Assembly (NCBI RefSeq): GCF_037392515.1
Contig: NC_090280.1
Span: forward strand, 74,326,504-74,390,503
Direction: 5' to 3'
Length of the DNA: 64,000 bases
DNA from: Haliotis asinina
Taxonomy: Eukaryota > Mollusca > Gastropoda > Lepetellida > Haliotidae
A program made the position numbers and the translations under genes. Shown piece by piece: positions 1-10,880 of the stretch. A model generated the notes under the pieces. The model worked only from the letters and a program-made list of their open reading frames with translations. It ran no database searches and had not been told where the DNA came from. Position 1 is the stretch's first letter. Every line of letters begins with the position of its first letter.

Positions 1-49
1 AGTGTATATATTTATGATATGTTGATGAAATGTGATTAAACATGTATAA

Positions 50-85
50 CGATATATATATATACACGCGTGTGTGCGTGTGTGT
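50..85. repeat. TA/TG microsatellite
   Basis: Alternating TA followed by CG/TG dinucleotides. A simple sequence repeat with no coding content. Confidence 0.85.
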
Positions 86-364
86 AATCTGATATTATTG
101 ACATATATTGATATTGCTATTAATACACGTTTCCGTATAATAGAAAGAATGCATTAAATACATTGTTGTTAATGAATAAAGTCATTTTATACCTCTGTAC
201 ACCTACTTTTCCTTCTTTCAAAATAGAAGAGTCCACTTTCAGATCATAGGGATGACGCTCGCTTATCATTACGTAATCTGTGGTCAACCGACCATGGAGT
301 GTTGTTTTAAGACTATAGGCGAATAGAAATGGAGGCGATTAGAGATCATGCCGTTCCCGCGACC

Positions 365-511
365 TATAAATATGCAATGCATTCTATGGTAATTTGCGCT
401 GGTCAGCTTCCCAAACCCGCGCGAGAGCTTGTGTGATCTTCATTCTCTCTACCATCTGTGGCGAGTCACGAGGCGCCCGAGCTCTGTCGCCAGCTGCCAA
501 TCAACCGCAAG
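365..511 (+). promoter_or_regulatory. TATA box with possible untranslated first exon
   Basis: A TATAAATA box lies at 365-372 in a locally GC-richer stretch. About 35-40 bases downstream is an initiator-like TCAGCTT, and the segment ends in a strong donor, AAG|GTAAGT, with the intron starting at 512. There is no long reading frame, so this would be a 5' untranslated exon. The first plus-strand acceptor followed by a recognised gene is sulfotransferase A at 13760/13761, whose ATG follows its acceptor by one base, so a leader exon is expected for it. The 13-kb distance makes that link only a guess; this could serve another transcript. Confidence 0.4.
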
Positions 512-1674
512 GTAAGTGCACGTACTGCACGCACTTTTCCTGATTCATCTGAAAAACGGACACGTGCATTCGCATGTCTCCCCGTTTCAGACATTTCTTA
601 AGATTGTTACCTTAAATCGTCGCGACTCGCTCTCAGATGTTTATTATTGATTTTCTTAACGGAAAGGGCCATCTATCTGGCCTCCGGTTTGGTGTCTTCG
701 TGCTCGCCCACATTCCCAGGATATCGCGGTGTATTGTTTACGTTAAAGTGTGTCATCGTTGCAAAAGATTGTTTGCTTATCGTGTCATGTGATAACGCTC
801 GGTGTGTTTCATCCCGCATGTTGCTCTTTTTAACATGTCGTGCCATTTGCATGTGCACCAGTAACTGAGTTTTATTAAACTATTCAGAGTACGAGGTGCG
901 TGCGTGTGTACGTGCACATGTTATGAGGCCTTAATAAACCTACTTCATATTTATGTATTTAGCGATCGGGCAAATATTTAGGACGTGCAAGTTAAAAACA
1001 AATGTAACGCACGTGTGTGAGCACACATCGCATATCGGTCGGTCACGAGGGTCAGTGTCGGTGAGGAGGGGAGCGATCCTTTTAGTCACATGGCCCAGTA
1101 GTCAGAAGGCCGAAAGTTCGAAAAAATTGAGCATGTGAGCGAGACGAATGGAGGGATTGAGAAAAACAGAATGGAAGTGAACGAATTTGTATGAGGAATA
1201 TAATGGACAAAGAAATGGAATATGTAAGCATATAAGACACAAATGGCTTTGGCTACACCCCTTTCAAACTGGCGTAATTTTGAGTTCCGGATTCGACAAC
1301 TAAAGGCGGCCAGAGGTCTGTCACTCCATATACAAGTTGACGTTGAAGTTGAAGTGCTCATTTTGTGTACCAGACTGCATATCTTACAAGTTTAAGGTTT
1401 GCTCAACTGAAGTTTGTGACATTCCGTTTTGATTAGACATTTTAAACAAACGTTTTTAAACAATGACCAATGTTTTATTTATACAAAGATACCTGACGAG
1501 ATTCGAAATCAGAGGACAATAATATCAGTTGATATACAAACTGCTGAAGTTTATGTTCATGAAATTCACATAATGTCATTCAATGCGCTTTTTCGAAGTA
1601 AATTGTTGTAAAGTAAAGAGTGTCGATTGCTGTTAGTTGTAGATTTCAATGATAAATACGTTATTATGTCAATA
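512..1674. other. No gene recognised
   Basis: Reading frames here are short and show no domain signature on either strand. If the TATA/leader exon at 365-511 is real, this is the start of its first intron. Confidence 0.5.
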
Positions 1675-1800
1675 CGGCTAATCGGGCCTTCTGGCAAATG
1701 ATCTTTCTGATTACCTAACCTGACTAACGGACTTTCTGACTAATGGGCTTTCTTACTAACGAGTTTTCCTACTAACAGACCCTCTGACATTCTGACTTTG
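1675..1800 (+). repeat. Short imperfect tandem repeat (about 20 bp)
   Basis: Repeated blocks of the form CTAAC/CTAAT-GG-CTTTCTGA, drifting in length and sequence, about six units. Non-coding. Confidence 0.6.
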
Positions 1801-2462
1801 TGAGTAAACGGTGGATCCCAAATATGTTATCAATTCGTGGGGCAACTCGATTTCGGATCCGCATGGGTTCGAATCCCGTGACAGTAGATCTTAGTGACAG
1901 TTCTTTAACCCTTGTGCCAATTTACAGACGAAATCTACAACAGTATTGCAGGTAACCACAACAGACATGTGGCTGCAACTGCTTGAATCATATGTGAACA
2001 GACCCAATTTTGATCTGTTGATTAATAAATTTATATTCAGGTGGACATTCCAGGTACTACTGAGAATGTCCATTAAATGCATTTTTTCTAGTGAAAATAA
2101 GAGAAAATGTGTGAAAATAGATCAGTAAAATATGCTTGGTTCCTTGTGTGTCACTGAGCACGTTTGAATCTCAGATTCATTCCCCCAATGTATCCGTCAT
2201 TAACCATCCTTGTTGGTTTGTAAAATAAATTCATTCTAATGGGTTATAATTTAGTGTAAGCATTTATTTCGTCTGTCGTTTATTGGTATTATCACAGCTG
2301 TCGGATACAAATGGCAGATAGACAGATACTTTATTCAGTAAAAGGCCAAGAGGCCTATTATAGAATATAAATTAGCCGTAATGAGCGCACATGAAAGTGA
2401 CAGGTTTATGTTTTCACAGTTGCACCTCTAGTTTTATGTGTACATTCGGGTATTAAAGTAGG
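1801..2462. other. No gene; one tRNA-like B box
   Basis: A GGGTTCGAATCCC motif at about 1865-1877 is a pol III B box. It probably marks an old tRNA-derived SINE, but the rest of the element cannot be followed. Nothing else recognised. Confidence 0.4.
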
Positions 2463-2697
2463 TCCCGTGAAGATCCGGGTTAAAATTGGTCTCCAAGAGC
2501 CCATACTTGTCGTAAGAGGCAACTAACAGGATTGGGAGGTCAGGCTAGCGGACTTGGTTGACTCATGTCATTGTATTTTAATTCTACAGATGGATGCTCA
2601 GGGTGTTGGTCACTTGATTGCCTGGTTCGGATCCGATTATTTACAGACTAACGTCATGTAGCCGCAACAGCGTTAAACAAATAAACAAACAAAAAAC
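2463..2697 (+). mobile_element. SINE-like element, family 1 (variant with AAACAA tail)
   Basis: Starts CCCGTGAAGATCC, contains GTAAGAGGC, CTAACAGGATTGG-GAGGTCAGGC and GATTATTTACAGAC, all in the order seen in the better copies at 39220 and 41353. It ends in an ACAAAC-rich tail instead of the usual ACTC repeats. Old, diverged copy. Confidence 0.75.
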
Positions 2698-3284
2698 AAA
2701 AACAAGTGTACCCAGCACCCTAATCACGTGGTAAAGGCGACGAGTTCGTTTACTTGATGGATTGTGTCATCGCTGAACATTTACCTGAACAGATGCGCAT
2801 GATGTCAGTGGTTGATTTGTCTGGTCTAGACTCGAATATATACAGGTCTCAGTCTTAGAACTGGCATACGCTTTGAAATAGTACGGAGCTAAACATCCAA
2901 TTATACTCAAGTATCGCTCCAATAACACGTGTCTCTATGTTATTACGCATTCTCACTCAAACGGGGCGTCTCATGCTTAATGATGAACTAGTTGTTGAAA
3001 ATATATTATGCGAGCCCCTTATAATGACGACGTTCCGAGGTGAAAGTTTAACCGAATTACCTGTTTCATCAAGAGATGGTCATGTGTCACTTTCTGTCGT
3101 CTGCTTGGTATTTTCAGCCGATATCTCCCCGAACTGGGAAAAGAGTCAAATGATTTGTCGATATACGTTACGACAGCTTTCGTTGTATCCAGAGGGTAAA
3201 AAATTCGGAAAATGCCAGGAACCTTGGTCACCAAAAAACTCTATTTGAATTAACGTCTTCTTGACGTTGGTATGACGTCGGGCA
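2698..3284. other. No gene recognised
   Basis: A 103-residue plus-strand frame at 2937-3248 has no recognisable motif, no good start context and a competing minus-strand frame. Treated as chance. Confidence 0.4.
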
Positions 3285-3299
3285 TGTTTTGTACACCGC

Positions 3300-3365
3300 C
3301 GTACATTTATAATGGTAATGGGGAATCGAACCAGGGCCTTTGGCGTGACCCCTGTACTAAGGAGG
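3300..3365 (-). mobile_element. tRNA-derived SINE (family 2) head fragment
   Basis: Reverse complement carries the tRNA-like head with the B box GGTTCGATTCCCC preceded by GTCACGCCAAAG, as in the copies at 6101 and 53165. Truncated on both sides. Confidence 0.6.
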
Positions 3366-3384
3366 TGGTTGTTTCAGTGCTTAT

Positions 3385-3500
3385 GAAATCGTTCGCTCGT
3401 TCGATTCTCCGCATGGGTTCAATGTGTTAAGCTCATTTCTGGTGTTCCCGCCGTGGTATTGTTGCGATATTACTAAACTCGACGTAAAACTCACTCTTAT
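3385..3500 (+). mobile_element. tRNA-derived SINE (family 2)
   Basis: GTTCGATTCTCCGCATGGGT (B box) is followed by the family body, TTTCTGGTGTTCCCGCCGTG, and a degraded GACGTAAAACTCACTC tail. The A-box half is degraded. Confidence 0.75.
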
Positions 3501-3731
3501 TGCTGGATGAGTCAGGACCGTATTTCCGTACGTAGTTTCAACTGAGGAAATTCTGTTAACAGGCGTGGGAAAGCAATTAATTGTTGACAATAATACACCA
3601 TAACAATCTCATTGCCATTTAGTCCTGTACCTATTACCATGATTCGAAAAGATATTATGTTACCTTTCCATGGAAAATGGGTAACAACTGTCGGACCGTA
3701 GATTACTGTTTCAGACCATGGTTTGAGAGCA

Positions 3732-3782
3732 ACACACACACACACGCGCGCGCGCGCGCACACGCGCGCACACACACACACA
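3732..3782. repeat. AC/CG microsatellite
   Basis: (AC)n interrupted by (CG)n tracts. The alternating purine-pyrimidine sequence is of the kind that can adopt Z-DNA. Confidence 0.9.
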
Positions 3783-4080
3783 TACTGGTATATATATATA
3801 TTTACATTACAAATTGTCCGTCGGTGATCTTGATGTGCATAATTATCAGATTTTTACCTATAGTGTACACCAAAATCTGCCCAAGTGCTTTACAACCTGT
3901 ATCTGATTTGAAACTGTCAATTTAGCAGTTATAAAAGAAATTTTATATTCGACTGCCCTCGTTTAGTGCAATCGTCGTCTGTCTTCTGAAATAGATAAAA
4001 CTGTACAGATGGAAAGAATTATGCGGGCCTTTTGTCGGTATACGCATACGATATGTGTAGAAGAGTATGGACCTATCAGG

Positions 4081-4140
4081 AGTCGATGGAGTTACTTAGC
4101 GGTTAACGCATTCGCTTTCAGCCCGGGTTCGAACCCGAAC
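4081..4140 (+). mobile_element. tRNA-derived SINE head fragment
   Basis: TTAGCGGTTAACGCATTCGCT followed by a GGGTTCGAACCCG B box matches the A-to-B box spacing of a tRNA-like head. No SINE body follows, so this is a truncated copy. Confidence 0.5.
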
Positions 4141-4265
4141 ATTGATTTAATGTGTAACGAAAACAGGGTGTCGCACGGCCTGACGTTGCTGGAGGAAATT
4201 ATGCTCACAATCTGACGTTCTGTACTTAATTAAGGGTGGTGTAAACAACAACTGCCCTTCAACGA

Positions 4266-4385
4266 TATACAGTATTGGTTAAGCGTTCGATCGCCACACC
4301 AAACACCTGGGTTCGATTCTCCACATGGGTACCCTTATGTGAAGCTCATTTCTGGTGTCGCCGACGTGATATTGCGCGGGCGTGG
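4266..4385 (+). mobile_element. tRNA-derived SINE (family 2)
   Basis: A-box-like TTGGTTAAGCGTTCG, then CACCTGGGTTCGATTCTCC and CACATGGGTAC, then the body TTTCTGGTGTCGCCGACGTG. The 3' tail is lost. Confidence 0.75.
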
Positions 4386-4839
4386 TGGGCATGCTGTTAT
4401 CCAGCGAGGTTGATATGCTGGCATCGAGCCCACCTGTGTCCGGGTGTAAAATCCTTGGAGTCAACATTGTGTGCAGACATTCAGTGTTTTCACAATCCCT
4501 GAAGTACAGTACACAACCCTTGACACTGAAAGGAACTCACCAATCCGTCGGTACAAAAGCAAATGGTGGCAAACACATAGTTGCGGGTGCAGCAACGTGC
4601 AGTGAGCTTGGACAAAGTACTGTTACAATGTTTTCCAGTCCACCCAGCTGTGAGTGGGCACCTCGTTAGGATAAGAAAGCCACACTAAGCTCGGTGCGCC
4701 CTGAGACAGTAAGAGGTGTTTACTCACAAGGGAGTTGAGATTAACATCCAGTGATCGAGGGGAAAAATACCAGTGCCTTGAGCAAGCACTAGTTGCGAAG
4801 ATGTGTGCGCTATATAAATATCCTATAATAAAAATAAAT

Positions 4840-4955
4840 ATTGCTAAAGGCGGTGTAAAACCAAACTCACTCATAGTGCCCACGTGAGGAATCTACCCCG
4901 GCATTTAGGAGTAACGAGCGACCGTTCTAACCACTAGGTTACCTAACCGGCCCCG
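4840..4955. mobile_element. Two abutting SINE (family 2) fragments in opposite orientation
   Basis: 4845-4877 is a plus-strand 3' tail (GGCGGTGTAAAACC, AACTCACTCA). 4878-4955 is the reverse complement of a tRNA-like head (ACCACTAGGTTACC, GAGGAATC). The two pieces make a small inverted pair. Confidence 0.55.
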
Positions 4956-4973
4956 TTTTCCTAACTAAAAGTC

Positions 4974-5075
4974 ACCCGTGAAGATCCCGTTAGAATTAAT
5001 CTTTGTTAACCGATGCTGGTTGTAAGAGGCGGCTAACGGGATCGGGTGGTCGGCCTTGCTGTCGTTGACAAATGT
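4974..5075 (+). mobile_element. SINE-like element, family 1, 5' half
   Basis: CACCCGTGAAGATCCC start, then GTAAGAGGCGGCTAACGGGA and TCGGGTGGTCGG. Truncated before the GATTATTTACAGACC block. Confidence 0.75.
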
Positions 5076-5528
5076 ATTTTTCCCCAGTTGCAATTTAGAG
5101 ATGCTTATAAAGCATATCTTGTATGAAATGGAGTCAAATGGTGCCATATCCAACACGTATGTGGCCGATATCAAGCTGTGTTTGTTGAACCCCGCAGCTG
5201 GTCGATCTATAACTATTAACAGTGAAATGAAAAAGAAAAAGTCCATTGCACGATTTCCACAAAATTCTTTTCCAATTTCTTTGCATCATGGAATAGTGAC
5301 GATACCAGACGTTTACAAACGGGCTAGCATATTCTACACCATCTGTGGCACTACAGTTAAGCAGGTAAACTCAAAGTCAAACCTTCACTTGCACGGCGAC
5401 AGGGAAATGCATGGACATCATTTTCATCGCTGATGCCTCAAATGTTGACAAACATTGCAATTTTATCATGGAAGCTCTACCGGACCGGACCATGTTGTTT
5501 TTAAAAGGGAGTATTTTTCTCTATGGAT

Positions 5529-5705
5529 CCCGACCCATGAAAATACGGTTAGAACTAATTTTCAGCAACCCATGTTTGTCATAAGGGACCACTAACGGGA
5601 TCGGGTGGTCGGGGTTGCTGACTGGATTGACTCATGTCAACGTATCCCAGTTTAGTAGATCTATGCGCATGCTTTTGCTCACGCGATTATGTGGTCCAGA
5701 CGCGA
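5529..5705 (+). mobile_element. SINE-like element, family 1, partial
   Basis: CCCATGAAAATACGG, CACTAACGGGATCGGGTGG and GTGGTCCAGACGCG are in family order. The 3' tail is absent. It lies about 450 bp downstream of the previous copy in the same orientation. Confidence 0.75.
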
Positions 5706-6100
5706 AATTTCGATTCTGACGTGGATGCAAAAAACATTCCTGGTATCCACCGCCGGTGGATATTGTTGAAGGTACAATCGTACTCACTTACTAAGTATAT
5801 CGAAGTGGGATGTACACTAAGTGGTGCATTTTGAGTGTCATCTCCAGTTCAACAAAAAGTGATAATAAGTCATCAGAATGCCCTTCAAACTTACGTTTTT
5901 TAATTCACGATATTAGGGTTTCAATCAACCGAACACACAAAAATGAATGTTAGCAATCTTTCAACGAGGTAAAATGGGTTTGCTCACTGATGTCTAGATT
6001 TATTTGATTTAAGTATATATATATTTTTGATATAACTCATTCAATTTGAAATGGGTTGTATACATTACATTTGTCCTATTATCAGAATCTGTAATATTGA
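5706..6100. other. No gene recognised
   Basis: AT-rich intergenic sequence with no coding or repeat signature seen. Confidence 0.4.
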
Positions 6101-6268
6101 GGACGGTAGGTAAACTAGCAGGTAAGGCGTTTGCTCGTCATGCCGAGCACCTGGGTTTGATTCCCCAACATGGGCACCACGTGTGCATGTGATGGCCATT
6201 CCTGGTGACCCCTCCTTGATCTTCCTGGACCGTTGCTAGAAGCGGCGTAAAACTATACTCACTCATTG
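6101..6268 (+). mobile_element. tRNA-derived SINE (family 2), near complete
   Basis: GTAAGGCGTTTGCTCGTCA A-box side, GGGTTTGATTCCCCAACATG B box, body with CATTCCTGGTGACCCC, and tail GCGGCGTAAAAC followed by ACTCACTCA. One of the best full-length copies here, about 165 bp. Confidence 0.85.
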
Positions 6269-7055
6269 TTATCTTGGGAGAATAAGATATCAACTCGCTA
6301 TTGATGGTATCGCGACGTTTATTGAACACGAATTCAATTTTTAAGATATCACAGTGACAAGCGGCTATGAGAGAGGATGTGTTTATTGATGTCTATGAAA
6401 TATAATATGACACACTGTGATCAATATTCAAATGTATTCTAATTGTATACAATGACATTCCTTAGATATTTGTACGCACATTAAAGCCGCGTCTTACTCT
6501 GTGCAATCAAATCGTCTGTGAATAAACTAAAGAGGTTTATACGTTTTGTGCGATGCTTTGTAGGGAGAAATGCAAGGGAAAAGTTGTAGCCGTCATGACT
6601 AAATTAAAGTGTAACGATTTTTAACGGAAACGAAAGCGTTGTAGCCAGAAGCAAATTACATGAACGCGAGCAAACACCAGTTTCAGTCTCTCTTCGGTGT
6701 CTGCAAGTTGACATGCTGCAATCAATAGATCAATGACAATTCTTGAAAGGATCATGATCAATTCACATTCTCTCAGACTCCGAGCACCTAATCCTTCTCC
6801 AAAATTATTCATTCTATCACAAGATCCAATCAATAAGAGAAGACAGGGAAAAATCCGATTCCATGCATGAGAATTAGGCAACGAGAACACTTGCAACATC
6901 GGGACGATTCACATCACTGTCCTAAGATCGTTATTTTGTCAGTAGTCGTAAACCAGTTTTCGCTGGTTTCAGATATCAACTAAGCTGAATTTGAATTTTC
7001 CAGGACTGGTAAACAACACCCAAGTTTTCACGAAATGTCTGTCCGCGTCATGCCA
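6269..7055. other. No gene recognised
   Basis: A 92-residue minus-strand frame at 6621-6899 lacks known motifs and exon borders. Nothing else was seen. Confidence 0.4.
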
Positions 7056-7057
7056 TA

Positions 7058-7146
7058 GCATAGATTCATACCCACGTCAAAGCATAGATTCATACCCACG
7101 TCAAAGCATAGAATCATATCCACTTCAGAGCATAGATTCATACCCT
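7058..7146 (+). repeat. 24-bp tandem repeat, about 3.7 units
   Basis: Unit of the form AGCATAGATTCATACCCACG plus TCAA; the first two units are identical and the third diverged. The short frame crossing it simply reads the repeat. Confidence 0.85.
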
Positions 7147-7195
7147 CGAAGCTGTTACTGTACAACTAGTCTATTAATTATAATTACTACTACTA

Positions 7196-7452
7196 CTACG
7201 CTACCGTGGTGTAGTTGTTAGAACGTCTGCCCGAAGAGCGGAACGTCGCGGGTTCGATCACAGGGCGCCTCATACCAAAAGACGTTAAAATATGGTAGTT
7301 GTTGGTCCCAGCCTGACGCTCGACATTAATGGGTACAGCAAGGAGTCAGTATAATGTATGGGTTAGTGATGCGGCATTGAGAATCTCAGTGAGCTAGCGC
7401 TATAACGAGCTTAAGTCTGGGTTAGTACAAGCAGTTACACCTTTACATTTTT
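7196..7452 (+). mobile_element. tRNA-derived SINE, third family
   Basis: The head has A-box-like TGGTGTAGTTGTTAGAAC and B box GGGTTCGATCA with tRNA spacing. The tRNA-unrelated body contains CATACCAAAAGACGTTAAAA and TTAGTACAAGCAGTTACACC, and it ends in a T-rich tail. Its head, body and tail all differ from the ACTC-tailed families. Confidence 0.8.
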
Positions 7453-7540
7453 TTTCTGATCAAGATTTGATTATTTTCAGACAAATGCCATAACTATGGC
7501 TGGAAAACTGCTATCGATATATCGACTGTCAAAAGACACT

Positions 7541-7580
7541 CGTGTGTGTGTGTGTGTGCGCGTGTGTGCGTGCGCGTGCG
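7541..7580. repeat. GT/GC microsatellite
   Basis: (GT)n grading into GCGT repeats. Confidence 0.85.
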
Positions 7581-7633
7581 GATTTAATTACTGTATATAG
7601 TAACAATGAGGGTATTACTGATTGGTATGGTAT

Positions 7634-7733
7634 GCTTTTCGCAGCTCTCTTAGAGCAAGGATTGAGGTACGTGTCTTGCATTAACATTAACTTAGGACTA
7701 GCTAAATGCTAAGAGAGCTTCGAAAATCCAGGC
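7634..7733. mobile_element. 100-bp MITE (copy 1)
   Basis: Terminal inverted repeats of about 25 bp: GCTTTTCGCAGCTCTCTTAG at the left, and GCTAAGAGAGCTTCGAAAAT at the right. A second copy of the same length lies at 48574-48673. No coding capacity, so a non-autonomous DNA transposon. Confidence 0.75.
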
Positions 7734-8398
7734 CACATAACATAGACTTACGACAGTCGTCTAGGCCCAGGATAGGAGGCACGACAGTCGCAACGGCCCT
7801 GACTGCCCGACGATCGTGTCGTTACATGCGCATCACAGTTTGATGTACTTAATCGGCCTCTCATATCACGTAGATAAATGTCACTAACTCATACGAGTTC
7901 AGCGTTTGTGGATATCCCATGACCTTTACTTCGTGATGAAAATTCAGCTGGACCAATCTTGTAAGAGCCTAGCCCTGTGACTGTGTATCTCTTTCACTCG
8001 ATAGTGGCACATCAGGAGCCCAGTCGCCCAGAGGACTGCGTCCCTAGATTGTACAAATTTAATGAACGTGAGTTCGATTCCATGTTACCGTTGCCTGAAC
8101 AAATCTGTAGTATTTCCTGAAAATAACTGCCAAAAAAGTGGCAATTAAAAAGCGTTTTGTACAAAATATGTGAAATATTTTAAAGCATTTTTTTGTACAA
8201 GATATACTTTGTAACTTGTGTTCACCCGCTTAATCACATTCGCCTGTACTGAATATTCGTTTTGATCTGGTAAATATATTTCCATTTCAAAAGATTGAGG
8301 TTTCGAGTCAGATTAAATGTCTTCTGTCACTAATTCACCTAAATAACATCCTGCAAGGTGTGAACTCACAGTCTGTCCGTGTGTCGTGGAACTTTAGT
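7734..8398. other. No gene; degraded tRNA-like head near 8020-8090
   Basis: A CAGTCGCCCAGAGGACTGCG block followed by GAGTTCGATTCC resembles an old tRNA-derived SINE head. Nothing else was identified. Confidence 0.35.
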
Positions 8399-8399
8399 G

Positions 8400-8517
8400 C
8401 TGAATTAGCCTTGTGGTTGAAGCGTTCGCTCGTAGCACCGAAAGTCCGGGTTCGATTCCTCACATCGGCACATTTCCCACGTTATATTGTTGGAACATTG
8501 ATTGCATAAAAGTTCAC
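8400..8517 (+). mobile_element. tRNA-derived SINE (family 2), 5' part
   Basis: GCCTTGTGGTTGAAGCGTTC A-box side and GGGTTCGATTCCTCACAT B box are well kept; the body decays after about 8490. Confidence 0.8.
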
Positions 8518-9015
8518 TGTTTCACAGACCGAAGGCTCATATAAACATTTATACCTGTATTGGGTTACAGGGTCATTCTTCCATTATCCTCGTCACGTGT
8601 CACTCATGTCAATCATGTCACGTGTTAGGTCTAATCACCAACTTTGCCTTGTGTATCATGAAAATATCACTTTGTCCTTACACTTTGGGATTGCCCAAAA
8701 TTACCTCTATTGGATTGGTTGGAAATACATGCTCACTAATACTAAACACACAGGTTGCCCGTAAAATATATACTCAGTGAAAATAGAAACGCAAATTAAT
8801 CCAATCACAGAATGGTGCCAAAGCGCAGCAACGGAAAAGACCGTGTCAGTTTCGTGGGAGAGGAAATTGTGAAGAACAACTGACGAACACGGGTATGAAA
8901 CCTCGAATCATAATCGTGGCGAACAAAGATTCGAACCCACAACTTCAGGTTTCTGTCATGTCAAATTATCTGATATGAGAGTATCTGACCAAAACTGAAA
9001 TCCAGATAATGCCGG
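8518..9015. other. No gene recognised
   Basis: A 92-residue plus-strand frame at 8502-8780 begins inside the SINE and has no known domain. Not called. Confidence 0.4.
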
Positions 9016-9690
9016 AAACGAATTCATTGTCCAAGAGGACCACACTCGTATGTGATGCAAGTGATATAGGGGCGATCGCGTAGTCTGAAGGTTGAAGCCT
9101 GAAGACCCGGGTTGATTTCCTACGTGGATTCAGTGTGTTTAGTCTATTTTCTGGCGTCTCTCCGCTGTGCTGTTGCTGGAATACAGCTAAAAGCGGCGTA
9201 AAACTAAACTCACTCGCTCTATTTGATGGGATTACAGTTTGGCACTATCATCTTGTGTCCCCAGTGTCTGAATGTTTGCCAAGGGACTTGTTCTGATGTT
9301 CCTGTAGCGGTGGCAAAACATAAGGCATGGTGAAGGAGTCATATGCAGTGAAAAGAGAAAACGAATCCTTCGTTCAAGAGGACAAGTCTCGAATATGATG
9401 CACATTCACGGTCTGGCTTCCAGTGTCAGAATGGTTGCCAAGGGATTATTGTTCTGAAGTTCCTACAGAGTTGGCAAAAAGATACGGCTAAGTGAAGGAG
9501 TCATCTGCAGCGCGCTCTATCTAATTCAATGTCCAAGACGACACTTCTTATGTGTGATCCACGTGTTCACGGTATGGCTCCCAGCGTCTGAATGGTTGCC
9601 AAGGGATTATTGTTCCAAAGTCCATGTATAGTTGACGAAAGGTCAAGGCACGGTGACAGTGCACATTCTGGACAGAGGGAGGGTCCCTCC
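9016..9690 (+). repeat. About 160-bp satellite, roughly four units, split by a SINE
   Basis: The landmark TTGCCAAGGGA recurs at 9275, 9435 and 9596, giving a period of 160-161 bp. Each unit also holds an AAGAGGAC / AAGACGAC block and a GAAGGAGTCAT block. The first unit starts near 9016 and is interrupted between about 9066 and 9236 by a tRNA-derived SINE. Non-coding. Confidence 0.8.
9070..9220 (+). mobile_element. tRNA-derived SINE (family 2) inserted in a satellite unit
   Basis: B box GGGTTGATTTCC, body TTTTCTGGCGTCTCTCCGCT, and tail AAGCGGCGTAAAACTAAACT with ACTC. Satellite sequence continues on both sides, so the SINE arrived after the array had formed. Confidence 0.8.
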
Positions 9691-10467
9691 ACTTGGTAGG
9701 CATCAAAGCAACGGGTACGTTGATGTTACTATCGCTTCCGGTCGTCAAATGACATGTTGGTGAGGCTGGGTTTCACATATACAGTCAGCTGTCAGTAGAA
9801 ATTGTCCAAGTGACTAATTCGGGAAAGCCGTCGTCCAAATATAAATAAGACCAAAACCTATGTTGTGAAGTCATGTGAAACAATAGTGTAATTATTTATG
9901 AAAAGAAAGTAGTAAACATTGTCATGCATGATATCTCAATCTTTACTGAACATGTAAGTGAATTAGATGTGTTGTCACTCATGAATGGACTCATAAGATG
10001 CACTCTGCAAAATTAATATGCTGATAGTGATTTAATATGCATAAATGGTTCAGTGGCAAATATCATTTTTTTAATAATTTATATGACGACTGCTGGAGTC
10101 TAATCGAATTATGTGATAAATCTGATTAGCAGCAATGATTCATGATTTTGTTTGATGGTAGCTTAAATGAGAAATTATTATAATTGTTACGCATATAAGC
10201 TCTACCATTTAATTCTCTGAAATCTTTTGTATTTATGTATCATGTACAACACACTTTGCCTCACAATAAATACTGAAACACCTTGACTAATCATTGGCCT
10301 TAGGAATCTTATTTTGAGGTCTATAAGTTGTTATCCGGTGACAAAGCGGGAAAACTGTGTTGTCCAGTGACGATATACAGCTACTCTGACACATCCAAAC
10401 AACCCCTGCTAACTAGTTCTCGCCGTATATGATGACATTGACGTCCCAAAGGTGTTGCTCTTTCATT
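9691..10467. other. No gene recognised
   Basis: AT-rich sequence without coding potential or clear repeat structure. Confidence 0.4.
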
Positions 10468-10880
10468 GTGCAGGAAAACCAGGTTCTATGGATAGTTAAG
10501 TTTTTTTATCGCAATGGGTGCAACGTTTCGTAGTAGGTACATGTACTGACACCGTTATCAAGCAAGAATGTAAGATTTCGATGTAGGTACTAGCACGGTT
10601 ATCAAGCAAGAGGTTGACATTTCGGTGTAGGTATTAACGCCGTTATCAAGCAAGAGTTTGACATTTCGATGTAGGTACTAGCACGGTTATCAAGCAAGAG
10701 TTTGGCATGTAGGTGTAGGTACTAGCACGGTTATCAAGCAAGAGTTTGGCATGTAGGTGTAGGTACTAATACCGATATCAAGCTATCACTTGCTTGATAA
10801 TGGTGTTAATACATACAAACGAAACGTCACTCTCGTTGCGATGATGAAGTTGACTATCTATAGAACTTGTTTTCCCTTCA
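10468..10880. mobile_element. Inverted-repeat element enclosing a minisatellite
   Basis: The left arm begins GGAAAACCAGGTTCTATGGA; the right arm ends TAGAACTTGTTTTCC. About 55 bp at each end pair as inverted repeats: TATCGCAATGG... against CGTTGCGATGA..., and AACGTTTCG against CGAAACGT. Between them is a 44-bp tandem array and then one unit in reverse orientation (CTTGCTTGATAATGGTGTTA). The layout fits a minisatellite-bearing MITE of the kind known in molluscs; the family name is not determined. Confidence 0.65.
10551..10785 (+). repeat. 44-bp minisatellite, about 5.3 units
   Basis: Units start at 10551, 10595, 10639, 10683 and 10727, each beginning (A/G)C(C/G)GTTATCAAGCAAGA and ending GTAGGTACTAGC or similar. 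A partial sixth unit starts at 10771. Confidence 0.9.

Noticed and set aside
3512-3925. Frames rich in Cys-Val-Arg or Thr-His
   Set aside because: They read through an AC/CG microsatellite.
7200-7260. tRNA gene
   Set aside because: A and B boxes are present but a SINE body follows and no full cloverleaf can be drawn with confidence; the same holds for the other tRNA-like heads.
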